DNA from: Kitasatospora sp. GP82
GTDB lineage: Bacteria; Actinomycetota; Actinomycetes; Streptomycetales; Streptomycetaceae
Assembly (NCBI RefSeq): GCF_029892105.1
Contig: NZ_JARZAJ010000047.1
Location: forward strand, 1-49,846
Length of the DNA stretch: 49,846 nucleotides
Reading direction: 5' to 3'
The notes under the pieces are model-generated. The model was not told the origin of the DNA, did no database searches, and saw nothing but the letters and a program-made list of their open reading frames with translations. Made by a program: the position numbers and the translations under genes. Positions 8,642 to 15,978 of the stretch are shown piece after piece; position 1 is the first letter of the stretch, and each line of letters opens with the position of its first letter.

Positions 8642-9388
8642 TTAGCCGCTGCCGGGAGTCGCGAAGACGGACAGGTTGGCGTAGGTGAGGTCAGTCCGCT
8701 CAGCAGGTGCGACGAGTCGGATCAACTCCACCGGTCGACCGGCCTGGTCGACCAGGATCCGCTCGATCTGCACCACGGCCTGGGCCGGGGAAAGGCCCAG
8801 AGCGCGGGCCTCGGCGTCGGTGGGAGGCCGGAAGCGGACGTGTTCGCTTGCCGAACCGACCAGGCCGGCCGCCATAAGGGCAGAGACCACGTCCTCGGGA
8901 GAGGAGTTCTCCTTGTCGAGGCCAGCAGCACCAGCGAGAGCGGACGGGTACCAGCTGTTTTGGATCAGGATGACCTGGTCCTCGATGCCGTCTTCAGTTC
9001 TTACGACGTGGTGGAGCCGCTCCACTACCTGGAGCGCGTCCTCGGGCAAGGCCAGCTTCATGGCCACGTTGGCCAGGGGCTCCCCGAAGGTCTGGCGGAT
9101 GAAGACGAGACGTCCATCGCCGTCCAGGCCGAAGGGTCCGAGTTCACTGCTTCCCTGCCGGATGAGGCTGATCTTCGACCGCCTCCGCGGCAATACGACG
9201 TAGCCCTTGCCGGGCTTCCCCTTCACGAGGCCCCTGCGAGTCAGCTCGTTGAATGCCTCGCCGACCGTGGTCCTCGAACCCCGCCCCGCTGCGATGAGTT
9301 GCTTCGTGCTCGGGAGAACGGCGCCAGCCGGCAGGTCGGCGCAAGCCCGGGCGAGATCGTCCGCGAGGAGCTCCCACTTGAGGGCCAC
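8642..9388 (-). CDS. GntR-family regulator with UTRA domain, Kor-like
   Basis: A 248-residue protein. GTG 9388 has AAGGGAGG seven bases upstream. Residues 1-70 are a GntR winged helix (LPAGAVLPSTKQLIAAGRGS, then FNELTRRGLVKGKPGKGYVV). Residues about 90-245 match the UTRA ligand-binding fold (ARALGLSPAQAVVQIERILV). In Streptomyces plasmids and integrative elements, regulators of this class (KorSA of pSAM2, TraR/KorA types) repress transfer and replication genes. It diverges from the operon starting at 9756, and two inverted TGTCGGCATA sites lie between them, so it probably controls both. Confidence 0.75.
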   Translation of the reverse strand: MALKWELLADDLARACADLPAGAVLPSTKQLIAAGRGSRTTVGEAFNELTRRGLVKGKPGKGYVVLPRRRSKISLIRQGSSELGPFGLDGDGRLVFIRQTFGEPLANVAMKLALPEDALQVVERLHHVVRTEDGIEDQVILIQNSWYPSALAGAAGLDKENSSPEDVVSALMAAGLVGSASEHVRFRPPTDAEARALGLSPAQAVVQIERILVDQAGRPVELIRLVAPAERTDLTYANLSVFATPGSG

Positions 9389-9452
9389 TCCGGAACCTCC
9401 CTTCTCGTGATCGTACGGTCGTGGTGTTACGGGATAGTGAACCACATTCAGG

Positions 9453-9518
9453 GATATGCCGACACAGGCCCATCAACGCCGCTTCTGACCCGCCAAGCAT
9501 CATTCTATGTCGGCATAG
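9453..9518. promoter_or_regulatory. Paired operator sites between the GntR gene and the divergent operon
   Basis: TATGCCGACACA at 9455-9466 and CTATGTCGGCATAG at 9505-9518 carry the same TGTCGGCATA core in opposite orientations; the second is itself a dyad (CTATG-TCGG-CATAG). The right copy ends two bases before TTGACG (9521), a plausible -35 box with CATTGT 18 bp further on. This position would allow the GntR protein to repress the plus-strand operon. Confidence 0.5.
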
Positions 9519-9564
9519 CATTGACGATGCCGCTACAGCTGTGCCATTGTTGTCTCGTTGCCAA

Positions 9565-9683
9565 GCGGACCGGGGGTCGTAGCCCGGACCGCGCAGCGGC
9601 AGCTGAACCTCGCCTTGCCGCTCTGGGAGTCGTAGCCCGGAAAAGCACTGCGGGCCCAGGGGTCGTAGTCCCTGGGCCCGCAG
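9565..9683 (+). ncRNA. Three consecutive hairpins with a conserved GTCGTAG loop
   Basis: Hairpin 1 (9565-9592) has ten-base arms with one A-A mismatch and loop GGTCGTAG. Hairpin 2 (9622-9641) has six-base arms TCTGGG/CCCGGA and loop AGTCGTAG. Hairpin 3 (9648-9683) has perfect 14-bp arms (CTGCGGGCCCAGGG and complement) and loop GTCGTAGT. All loops are eight bases and share GTCGTAG. The element lies just upstream of the operon at 9756, between a likely promoter and the ribosome site, so it may be a structured leader RNA or a single-strand DNA site. Confidence 0.5.
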
Positions 9684-9755
9684 CTGGCGCCCCTCGTCGG
9701 GGGTGCCGGATGGCGAGTCCCTACCACCTCAATGCATCTGAGGGAGTTACACGCC

Positions 9756-10136
9756 GTGAGCATCATGCCGTATCCCGACATGCCCGACCACACCAGCCCT
9801 GCTCAGTCCCGCTCGGCCGACCTGACCGTCCTCCCGTCGCCGCAGGCCCAGGAGCTGCTGGCCGCCGCGATCGCCGGCGAGGACGAGGACAGCGAGTCCG
9901 CCGAGGACCCCCAGCTCGACCTCCTCAAGCTGCTCGTCCACCTGGAGCTGCTCGGCGCCGCGGGTCAGCTCCACCTCGGCACCGGCTCCCGGGACGACGC
10001 CGCGTTCATCGCCGACAGCATGGACACCCAGGACGTCAGCGAGCGCGACGGCCAGATGACTGTGGTCGCCTTCACCTCCGGGGGACGGCTCACCCTGATG
10101 CTGGAACTCGAGAGCAGCGGGCAGGTGGCGGCATGA
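9756..10136 (+). CDS. Unknown acidic protein, first gene of a three-gene operon
   Basis: A 126-residue protein. GTG 9756 has GAGGGAG nine bases upstream. The N-terminal third is Pro/Ser-rich; the middle is strongly acidic and helical (LLAAAIAGEDEDSESAEDPQ, then LDLLKLLVHLELLG); the end has beta-type residues (TVVAFTSGGRLTLMLELE). It overlaps the next gene by ATGA. No known family is recognised. Its place beside a Kor-like repressor and a multi-hairpin leader suggests an element-specific role. Confidence 0.6.
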   Translation: MSIMPYPDMPDHTSPAQSRSADLTVLPSPQAQELLAAAIAGEDEDSESAEDPQLDLLKLLVHLELLGAAGQLHLGTGSRDDAAFIADSMDTQDVSERDGQMTVVAFTSGGRLTLMLELESSGQVAA

Positions 10137-10360
10137 GTGAGCAGCCGCAGGTCAACTCCGATCAGCAGTCGCAGAGTTCGGAGTCGACGAGCGAGCCGTA
10201 CGCGGTGGACAACCTGTACGCGCAGATCGACGCGCACGCGGCCAGCGTGAGCATGGCCGTCGGAGACCAGGCAGTAGCTGATCCCCCGATGAGCCGGCGG
10301 GATTTCCTCGGGCTCGGGACCTCGACGTCCGAGGTGACCTCGAAGTTCTGGTGGTCCTGA
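10133..10360 (+). CDS. Small Ser/Gln-rich protein, second gene of the operon
   Basis: A 75-residue protein overlapping its neighbours by ATGA at both ends. The N-terminus is Gln/Ser-rich (MSEQPQVNSDQQSQSSEST), the centre is YAVDNLYAQIDAHAASVSMA, and it ends SKFWWS. A SRRDFLGLG stretch resembles a twin-arginine motif but is internal and not followed by a hydrophobic segment. The leader-like N-terminus and aromatic tail are reminiscent of a peptide precursor, but no modification enzyme is nearby. Function unknown. Confidence 0.55.
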   Translation: MSEQPQVNSDQQSQSSESTSEPYAVDNLYAQIDAHAASVSMAVGDQAVADPPMSRRDFLGLGTSTSEVTSKFWWS

Positions 10361-10530
10361 TGGCGAGGGCGTTGGCCTCTGGTCGCATCGTCAAGGGCCA
10401 GGTCGTCGAGCTTGAACCCACCGCGGAGGTCCCTCGGGGCCTGTTCGGTGAGCCGATCGCCAAGGTGGGACCGGACTCGGCCGCCGCCCGGCGGCTGCGC
10501 ACCACCGGCCGTCCGGCCGCCTCGAAGTAG
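10360..10530 (+). CDS. Small basic protein, third gene of the operon
   Basis: A 56-residue protein whose ATG overlaps the preceding TGA. It begins MARALASGRIVKGQVVELEP, includes VPRGLFGEPIAKVG and ends in a basic stretch (AARRLRTTGRPAASK). Codon use is host-like. The start-stop overlap indicates translational coupling with the two genes before it. No family recognised. Confidence 0.5.
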   Translation: MARALASGRIVKGQVVELEPTAEVPRGLFGEPIAKVGPDSAAARRLRTTGRPAASK

Positions 10531-11418
10531 CTCTCCCCCTGAAGATCGGCTTCTCCCGCCGCTCTCTCCTCGGAACCGTCCTGGCATGCCCATGCCCGTA
10601 CGGCGCCGGGAGTGGTGCGGCCGGCCCCGCCAGGGTCCAACACCTGACGTACCACCGGTACCACCCCAGCGCCCGGAGAGACGGCCCGACTGCCGCTCGA
10701 AGGAAGTGCTCGGTCCTTGAGAACTCCACAGTGGTGCATTGCGGGACTGACGCGAGAGCAACGGTCACGGCAGGCGCAAGCGGTCCCTTCAAGGAGGGGT
10801 CAACGGCGAACCGTCGAGCTGTAGTTGCTCTCCCCTACGCGCTGGCAGGCGCCGCCCTTCGGGGCGTGGGAGGTACAGCGGGTCCCGAGCATGAGGGCGA
10901 GATGAGACAGATCGCCCCCCGAGGCGGCCGGGTGATGCCGTCGGCGACAACAGAGCTGCGGCTCTGACCGAAGAACCTGCCGAACGCGGTCGGCTCTGGA
11001 GAACACACCTTCCGGTGTGCCACCCGACTCGCGACGTCGCCCTGTTGGTGGTGAGCAGACAGAGAGATGCCCACCCGGGAACCGGCTCCGTAAGGCCGGC
11101 AAACCCGCCCTCACGGCGGGACACAGCACGCTGTCCGCCCCCGCGACCGCGCGGCGGCGAGCATCCACGCAGCCACCGAGGCTGCCTCCGCCTCTGGCCA
11201 TCCGCCCCACGCAGGACGTGGCGGCGTCCGTGGCCAGAGACGACGGGTCGGACCCGGACCGCATCCACCCTGACGGTGGGGCGGTCCGGTTCCGACGCCT
11301 CAATCACAGGCCCCTCTCACCTGGCTCGAACCCCGGAACTGCCCTGGGCCGCCGCACGCACGCGGCGGCCCAGGGGAGCGTCGGGCCGTCCGGCCCCGCG
11401 CAGCCGAGAGGAGCAGCG
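10531..11418 (+). other. Long untranslated region with an rrn-spacer-like element and several hairpins
   Basis: No convincing gene in 890 bp. TTGAGAACT (10717-10725), CACAGTGG (10727-10734) and GACGCGAG (10749-10756) occur in the same order as in the Streptomyces 16S-23S spacer (TTGAGAACTGCACAGTGGACGCGAG), where the TTGAGAAC region belongs to a boxA-like antitermination element. Hairpins follow at 11004-11019 (CACACC/GGTGTG), 11103-11119 (CCCGCC/GGCGGG) and 11342-11375. The segment could be a long structured leader for the genes that begin at 11419. Confidence 0.4.
11342..11375 (+). terminator. Strong hairpin before a small gene
   Basis: A perfect 14-bp stem, CCCTGGGCCGCCGC and its complement, around the loop ACGCAC. 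There is no T-run. It lies 43 bp before the GTG at 11419 and may be a terminator, an attenuator or part of the structured leader. Confidence 0.5.
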
Positions 11419-11595
11419 GTGACGACGACCTCGAAGTACTCGAAGACGGCCCAGGGCAAGGCCTCGAAGGCCTCGGCCCTGCCCAAGGACGCGCAGTCCC
11501 AGCTGGAGGAGGGGCTCCTCGTCGAGCGATCGCCCTTCCGGAACGGGGCGCTGTACCGCGGACGGACCGAGCTCCAGCGAGCGTCCGCCGCGTAG
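11419..11595 (+). CDS. Small basic protein, unknown function
   Basis: A 58-residue protein from a GTG preceded by GAGAGGAG. The N-terminus is Thr/Ser/Lys-rich (MTTTSKYSKTAQGKASKASA), and the C-terminal part includes LEEGLLVERSPFRNGALYRG. Lysine use is unusually high for this GC content. No family recognised; it stands at the head of the long plus-strand gene series that includes the WhiB-like gene. Confidence 0.5.
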   Translation: MTTTSKYSKTAQGKASKASALPKDAQSQLEEGLLVERSPFRNGALYRGRTELQRASAA

Positions 11596-11680
11596 GCCGG
11601 AACTGGAAGCGGCCCTGGCGGCGGTGAGAACGCCGGCCAGGGCCTTGGTGTCACGACCCCAACAGCATGAGGAGAAGGAC

Positions 11681-11836
11681 GTGTTCAAGGTTATCGGCCG
11701 ACTGGTCCAGGCGGCACGCGGTTCCGACAGTTCGTTCGGCAAGCCGGGCAAGTCGGTCCGTCAGATCGACGCCGACACCGCCAAGTGGCTCCGGGCTGGC
11801 GGCATCGCCCGCCCGGAGCGGTCCACCCGCCGCTGA
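11681..11836 (+). CDS. Small basic protein, unknown function
   Basis: A 51-residue protein from a GTG close to a GGAGAAGG ribosome site. It starts MFKVIGRLVQAARGSDSSFG and contains VRQIDADTAKWLRAGGIARP, suggesting two short helices. The frame is open upstream, but without a better start. Codon use is host-like from the GTG onward. Confidence 0.45.
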   Translation: MFKVIGRLVQAARGSDSSFGKPGKSVRQIDADTAKWLRAGGIARPERSTRR

Positions 11837-11981
11837 CCGCTTGGGCAGACCGCGCGATCACGCACGGATTTCGTCGACGAAAGCTCACAGAACCGGAGAC
11901 GCGCGATGCGCCGCCGGGCCCGCATCAATCCGCGGCGGCCGTCCGGTCCACCGCGTCGAGACCAGAGGAAGGTTAATGATC

Positions 11982-12230
11982 ATGGATTGGCGCCATCGCG
12001 CGGTGTGCGAAGAGGACCCGGAGTTGTTCTTTCCGATCGGGAACACGGGGCCGGCTCTGCTGCAGATCGAGGAGGCCAAGGCCGTGTGCCGCCGCTGTCC
12101 CGTCATGGAGCAGTGCCTCCAGTGGGCGCTGGAGACCGCACAGGACGCCGGCGTCTGGGGCGGCATGAGCGAGGACGAGCGACGTGCGATGAAGCGCCGC
12201 GCCGTTCGCAACAGGGCCAGGCAGGGCTGA
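11982..12230 (+). CDS. WhiB-like iron-sulfur transcription factor
   Basis: An 82-residue protein with the full Wbl signature: Cys9, then C-x2-C-x5-C (CRRCPVMEQC) for a 4Fe-4S cluster, the GVWGG turn, and a basic tail (RRAMKRRAVRNRARQG) for DNA contact. The opening MDWRHRAVC and the segment DPELFFPIGNTGPAL are typical of actinobacterial WhiB proteins, which act with the principal sigma factor. ATG 11982 has GAGGAAGG nine bases upstream; ATG 11976 is an in-frame alternative. Wbl genes are frequent on actinobacterial phages and plasmids. Confidence 0.9.
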   Translation: MDWRHRAVCEEDPELFFPIGNTGPALLQIEEAKAVCRRCPVMEQCLQWALETAQDAGVWGGMSEDERRAMKRRAVRNRARQG

Positions 12231-12231
12231 C

Positions 12232-12693
12232 ATGGTTCCGCTCGTCACCTTCAACACCGGGCGGGTCATCGACCGCGGGCAGATGGCCGCCGAGCGTTTC
12301 GGGCTGCACCAGCCCAACTGGCCCGAGGTGCGTGCCGCCTTGGAGCGGCCCGGTCTCCGGTCCCAGACTCTGGCGGCGTCGCTGAAGTTGCTGGCGGCGG
12401 CTGCGGACCTGGACTCCATCACCGGCTTCCACAGGGTCCACGAGCGGCTGCGGGCGGTGTTCCTGGCGGAGCGCCGCCTGGCCTCCCTGCTCCGCCTGCG
12501 GGCCCTGATGGTGCTCCGGCACGGGCGCCCGGGCGTGGTCGCCAACACGCAGCTTCACCGCTTCATCCGTCACCTGGAGGACTACGGCACGGACCTGATC
12601 AGCAACCGGCGGGACGAGGGCATCGCCGGAAACGCCCGGCTGGCCCTCGGCATGGTCCACCACCTCCTCAGCAGCTCGGACCTGCCCGCCTGA
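12232..12693 (+). CDS. Unknown helical protein downstream of the WhiB-like gene
   Basis: A 153-residue protein, one base after the WhiB stop, so probably co-translated. It is Leu/Ala/Arg-rich and helical: LKLLAAAADLDSITGFHRVH, then RLRAVFLAERRLASLLRLRA. A later segment reads FIRHLEDYGTDLISNRR. No catalytic motif or membrane segment is visible. The tight link to a WhiB-like gene suggests a partner in regulation, but this is inference only. Confidence 0.6.
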   Translation: MVPLVTFNTGRVIDRGQMAAERFGLHQPNWPEVRAALERPGLRSQTLAASLKLLAAAADLDSITGFHRVHERLRAVFLAERRLASLLRLRALMVLRHGRPGVVANTQLHRFIRHLEDYGTDLISNRRDEGIAGNARLALGMVHHLLSSSDLPA

Positions 12694-12758
12694 TGCCTCC
12701 GGCGGTTGGCGGCCGCTACCGGCCGACGCCGCCCGCTGATCACAGGAGAAGGACCCTG

Positions 12759-13214
12759 ATGCGATTCCACGCCGTCGCCTCCGCGATCGAAAGCGCAGCG
12801 GCCTCGGGGGCGCTGCTGTCCCTGGCCGTGGCCGAACTGCTCGGCAAACGCGGCTGGCGATCCGCCGCCGACGCGGCCGAGCGGCTCGGCTTCGCGCTCG
12901 GCGCCTGGTGCGCCCGGGCCGGAACCGTCCGGTTCCGTGCCGATCAGCGCCCGAACCTCCCCCCTTCGCCGGGGCCGGTGGAAGCGGCCAGCCTCCGAGC
13001 CCAGGAGGACCAGCCGACCGCTGAGCCAGTGGCGCAACTACACATGACAGCAGTCGAGTTCGCGCACTTCGCGCACACCAATGAGCTGTGCTCCTGCCCG
13101 CGCCCCGGCGACGGCCTGCAGCAATGCCCGGGTGTGATCGAAGCCCGCACCGAAGACCAGCGCGACACCGCCCGGCGGCAACTGCCCGGCGAGCACCGCC
13201 CCAGCAGTTCCTGA
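12759..13214 (+). CDS. Unknown protein with a Cys-rich centre
   Basis: A 151-residue protein. ATG 12759 has AGGAGAAGGA upstream. The N-terminal 60 residues are helical and Ala-rich (MRFHAVASAIESAAASGALL), the middle is Pro-rich, and a short stretch HTNELCSCPRPGDGLQQCPG has three cysteines. The C-terminus is hydrophilic. It precedes the DUF2637/SpdB-like gene by 134 bp. No family recognised. Confidence 0.55.
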   Translation: MRFHAVASAIESAAASGALLSLAVAELLGKRGWRSAADAAERLGFALGAWCARAGTVRFRADQRPNLPPSPGPVEAASLRAQEDQPTAEPVAQLHMTAVEFAHFAHTNELCSCPRPGDGLQQCPGVIEARTEDQRDTARRQLPGEHRPSSS

Positions 13215-13348
13215 CGACGCCCCGCCGAGTCCGGCCGCGGGCGCAGCACCGCTCCGCCCGCCCCGGGATCTCCGGGTCCGCCCCTCGCACGGGCGGCCCG
13301 GGCCCGGGCTATCCGATTCCGGCCCCCGGGCCCCGACTCAGGAGAACA

Positions 13349-15295
13349 ATGTCCATCACCAGCCTGCTGAACGGCATCGGCGGCATCCTCCCTTCCCAGC
13401 AGTGGCTGGTCGCCCACTCCGACATCCTGGCCGGCGCCGTGGTAGCGGCCGCCACGGCGGTGCTGCTGCTGCGGCGCTGGCGCCAGGCCGAACGCGACTA
13501 TCAGGAGGAACAGCAGCTCAGCGCGAAGGACATCGCGGAGCGCAAGCTGCACATCGACGCCCGCGGCCGCCGCCTGGAGGACATCTGGACCGTGCTGGTC
13601 GCCTCCGCGGCGGCCGGACTGTCCGCGACCGGCCTGCGCAAGATGGGCCGGGACATGATGGGGCTGACGGCCCCGTGGGACTGGCTGCCGTTCATCGCGC
13701 TGGACGTCGCCGCATACGTGTGCGGGATGCGGGCCCGGCGCCGCTCCCGCAACGGGGAACCGCCCGGCCTGTCCGGCGTCCTCGTGTGGGTTTTCGCTCT
13801 GATCAGCTCGTCGTTCTCCGCGTCCGAGGGAGCCAACTTCGGCGAGGCAATCTCCCGGGCCCCGTGGTCGATCATCGCCGCCGTGCTGTTCGAGCTGGGC
13901 AGCCTGGAAGAGCGGACCGCAGCCCGCGAGCTGGCCCGCCGGGCCGGCGAGTGGCTGGACCGCCGCATGCGCATGGTGCGGATGCTCCACCCCATCGAGT
14001 GGATCAAGGTGGCGCTGGCCTTGGCCGCCGACGAGACGCTCTCCCAGGCCGACGCCACTCGCCGGGTCCGCATCCAGACGGCCGCCAGCAAGTTGTACCG
14101 GGTGCGGCTCCTGGACGGAGCCAGGGACGGCCAGACCAAGGCCAAGTCGACCGGATGGCAGGCTCGCGGCCTGGCTCGGGCGATCCGCCGGGCGCAGCAG
14201 GCCCAGACGCGGGTCGCGCTGGCCGACCAGATCCACATCCTGGCCCACCTCGAGCGCCTGGTGCGCACCCCCGACACCGCCGCGGTTGACTTCACCAAGC
14301 GCCAGGCGGTCAAGGCGGTGCTGGCCACGTTCGTCGCCGATCCGGCGAGTACGGCCGACAGCGGGTCCGGACTGTACCCGGGTGCGGGGACAGCACCGGA
14401 CGCGGTGGCTGGGCATCAAGCCGGTGTACCCGGGTACGGGCCGGGTGCAGGCGAGGCGTACCCGCTCTCCGCCGGGGTGCACTCGGGTACGCCTGGGGCG
14501 GGTACGGGTGCACCGCAGTCGGTGTACTCGGGTACGGCGGACCGTACCCGGCAGCCCGCTCAGGTGTACTCGGGTACGGGCGAAGCGGGTACGGGTACGG
14601 CACAGGCCCCGTACCCGGGTACGGCGGACCGTACCCGGCAGCTCTCCGAGACGTACCCGGGTACGCCCGGGGCGGGTACGGGTACGCCGCTGCCGCCGTA
14701 CCCGAGTACGGTCCGGCCCAGTCCGCAGGCACCCGCTAGCTCCGTACCCGTGGAAAACCCGCAGGTCAACCCGGGTACGCCCTTCCTCGGCGCGGGTACG
14801 GCCGTCCTGCACGCAGGTACATCCGCTTCCGACGCGGGTACACGGCCGCCCGCCTCGGGTACGCCCGGCGTCTTCGGCAATGTCGCGGAGGACGAGCACG
14901 GGTACGTCCCCGGCTTCGACAGCGCCTACGAGGGCGAGACCGGCACGGCCGCTGAGCACGCGGGTACGGGCAGCGACCCGGACCCGGACGAGGCGGGTAC
15001 GGACGAGACCGGTGACCGGGACGACCTGACGCTGGCCAGGATGCTGCTGCCCTACGTCGGTGAGGACGGCAAGGTCTCGCTGAGCATCCGGGATGTCAGA
15101 AAGCTGTTGCAGGCCGGACAGAAGGTGGCGCGGCGCGTCATGGAACTGGCACCGACCCTGCTCGATTCCCCTGAGCCCGAGCCGGGCCTCGGGGAGCCGG
15201 CCGAAACCGCGCCCGCCACGGGCTGTGCGGCGCACTCCGCTCAGCCGGCCTCCGTTTCCGGCCCGCGCCCGAAGGAGCTGGTCGATGCCGCTTGA
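13349..15295 (+). CDS. DUF2637/SpdB-like membrane protein with a repeat-rich C-terminus
   Basis: A 648-residue protein; ATG with GGAG upstream. One membrane segment lies at residues 25-42 (ILAGAVVAAATAVLLL) and others at about 85-180. Around these is the DUF2637-like core (WDWLPFIALDVAAYVCGMRA, then GVLVWVFALISSSFSASEGA). A helical region with a possible helix-turn-helix (TLSQADATRRVRIQTAASKL) follows to about residue 330. This layout is typical of Spd-type proteins needed for intramycelial plasmid spread in Streptomyces. Residues 340-550 are low-complexity, rich in GT, YPGT and PGTG, because the DNA is packed with GGGTAC hexamers. The last 80 residues return to a helical domain. Confidence 0.7.
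   Translation: MSITSLLNGIGGILPSQQWLVAHSDILAGAVVAAATAVLLLRRWRQAERDYQEEQQLSAKDIAERKLHIDARGRRLEDIWTVLVASAAAGLSATGLRKMGRDMMGLTAPWDWLPFIALDVAAYVCGMRARRRSRNGEPPGLSGVLVWVFALISSSFSASEGANFGEAISRAPWSIIAAVLFELGSLEERTAARELARRAGEWLDRRMRMVRMLHPIEWIKVALALAADETLSQADATRRVRIQTAASKLYRVRLLDGARDGQTKAKSTGWQARGLARAIRRAQQAQTRVALADQIHILAHLERLVRTPDTAAVDFTKRQAVKAVLATFVADPASTADSGSGLYPGAGTAPDAVAGHQAGVPGYGPGAGEAYPLSAGVHSGTPGAGTGAPQSVYSGTADRTRQPAQVYSGTGEAGTGTAQAPYPGTADRTRQLSETYPGTPGAGTGTPLPPYPSTVRPSPQAPASSVPVENPQVNPGTPFLGAGTAVLHAGTSASDAGTRPPASGTPGVFGNVAEDEHGYVPGFDSAYEGETGTAAEHAGTGSDPDPDEAGTDETGDRDDLTLARMLLPYVGEDGKVSLSIRDVRKLLQAGQKVARRVMELAPTLLDSPEPEPGLGEPAETAPATGCAAHSAQPASVSGPRPKELVDAA
14374..15000. repeat. Dense GGGTAC/GTACCC hexamer cluster inside the SpdB-like gene
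   Basis: I count 18 GGGTAC on the plus strand and 9 GTACCC (the same hexamer on the minus strand) within 630 bp. Eleven of the plus copies extend to GGGTACGG and five of the minus copies to CCGTACCC. Most plus copies are read as Gly-Thr, but one is read GGG-TAC. GTACCC is read in all three frames (Tyr-Pro, Val-Pro and Arg-Thr-Arg). Selection on the DNA motif rather than the peptide therefore seems likely. Confidence 0.75.
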
Positions 15296-15401
15296 CTGCT
15301 CCGGCCTCAGCGCACCGACCGTCCTGTTCCCCGGGCCCGGCTCCTGGACCTGCTGGGCCGCCGTCCCCGCGCTCCGAACGGGCAGCGGCCACCTCTCCTG
15401 A
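15285..15401 (+). CDS. Possible 38-residue protein overlapping the SpdB-like gene end
   Basis: The ATG has GAAGGAG seven bases upstream and overlaps the preceding gene by 11 bp. The product begins MPLDCSGLSAPTVLFPGPGS and contains TCWAAVPAL. It is too short for composition to decide; the ribosome site is the main support. Confidence 0.3.
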   Translation: MPLDCSGLSAPTVLFPGPGSWTCWAAVPALRTGSGHLS

Positions 15402-15483
15402 GCGGCCGGAACACGGGCCCCGGGCACTCGCCCGGCGCGCCCGGCCGCCACTCTGATCCATCACTGACAGTGAAGGAATCGCT

Positions 15484-15723
15484 ATGACCACCCTGTATCA
15501 GATCCTCATCGCGGCCGGGGTAGCCGGAGGATCCACCGGGCTGGGCGTCCTGGTGATCCGGCCGATATCGGACCGGGTCCGAGCCCGCCAGGAGGCCGCC
15601 GACGAGGCGGAGTCGTACCAGGACCCGGTGCCCGAGCTGCCAGTCCCAACGGCCAACAAGGCCGACAAGCAGGCCCTGCCGCTGCCCCACAGCGACACAG
15701 AGCACCCGGCCCGAGCAGCCTGA
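15484..15723 (+). CDS. Small membrane-anchored protein
   Basis: A 79-residue protein starting MTTLYQILIAAGVAGGSTGL, with one N-terminal membrane segment (residues 5-25) and a hydrophilic cytoplasmic tail containing ISDRVRARQEAADEAESYQD. It is followed immediately by a strong hairpin. The position just after the SpdB-like gene fits the small membrane proteins found in Streptomyces spread loci. No motif beyond the membrane anchor. Confidence 0.6.
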   Translation: MTTLYQILIAAGVAGGSTGLGVLVIRPISDRVRARQEAADEAESYQDPVPELPVPTANKADKQALPLPHSDTEHPARAA

Positions 15724-15738
15724 CGGGCCCATCCCGTG

Positions 15739-15763
15739 GTGGCCGGCCGAGCTGGCCGGCCAC
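15739..15763 (+). terminator. Hairpin downstream of the small membrane protein gene
   Basis: GTGGCCGGCC and GGCCGGCCAC form a perfect 10-bp stem around GAGCT, 15 bp after the stop codon. No T-run follows, as is common in Streptomyces terminators. The remaining 215 bp to the next gene hold nothing I can support. Confidence 0.55.
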
Positions 15764-15978
15764 TGCGGAAGCCGCCCTCCGAGCGCCTGCTGCCTTCTCG
15801 CGGTAGCCCCCGGCCTACCGCTGCGAACTGCATGAATACCGATCTGTCCGGCTGCCTACCGGTCCTGCGGGCGATGCCCGACCCCAAGGAGGGGAGAGGG
15901 GCACCCGCCGGCCGGGCCCGGGCCGACGGCTCGCGCCACCCTCCATCCGCCCGAGCAACCGCCGACCGGAGCTTCGCC

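Noticed and set aside
10270..10360. SRRDFLGLG in the 75-residue protein as a twin-arginine export signal
   Set aside because: It is internal (about residue 54) and is followed by polar residues and FWWS, not by a hydrophobic segment.
11325..11345. GGCTCGAACCCCGG as a tRNA T-loop or attachment site
   Set aside because: Neither strand gives a complementary T-stem, and no anticodon or acceptor arms can be found around it.
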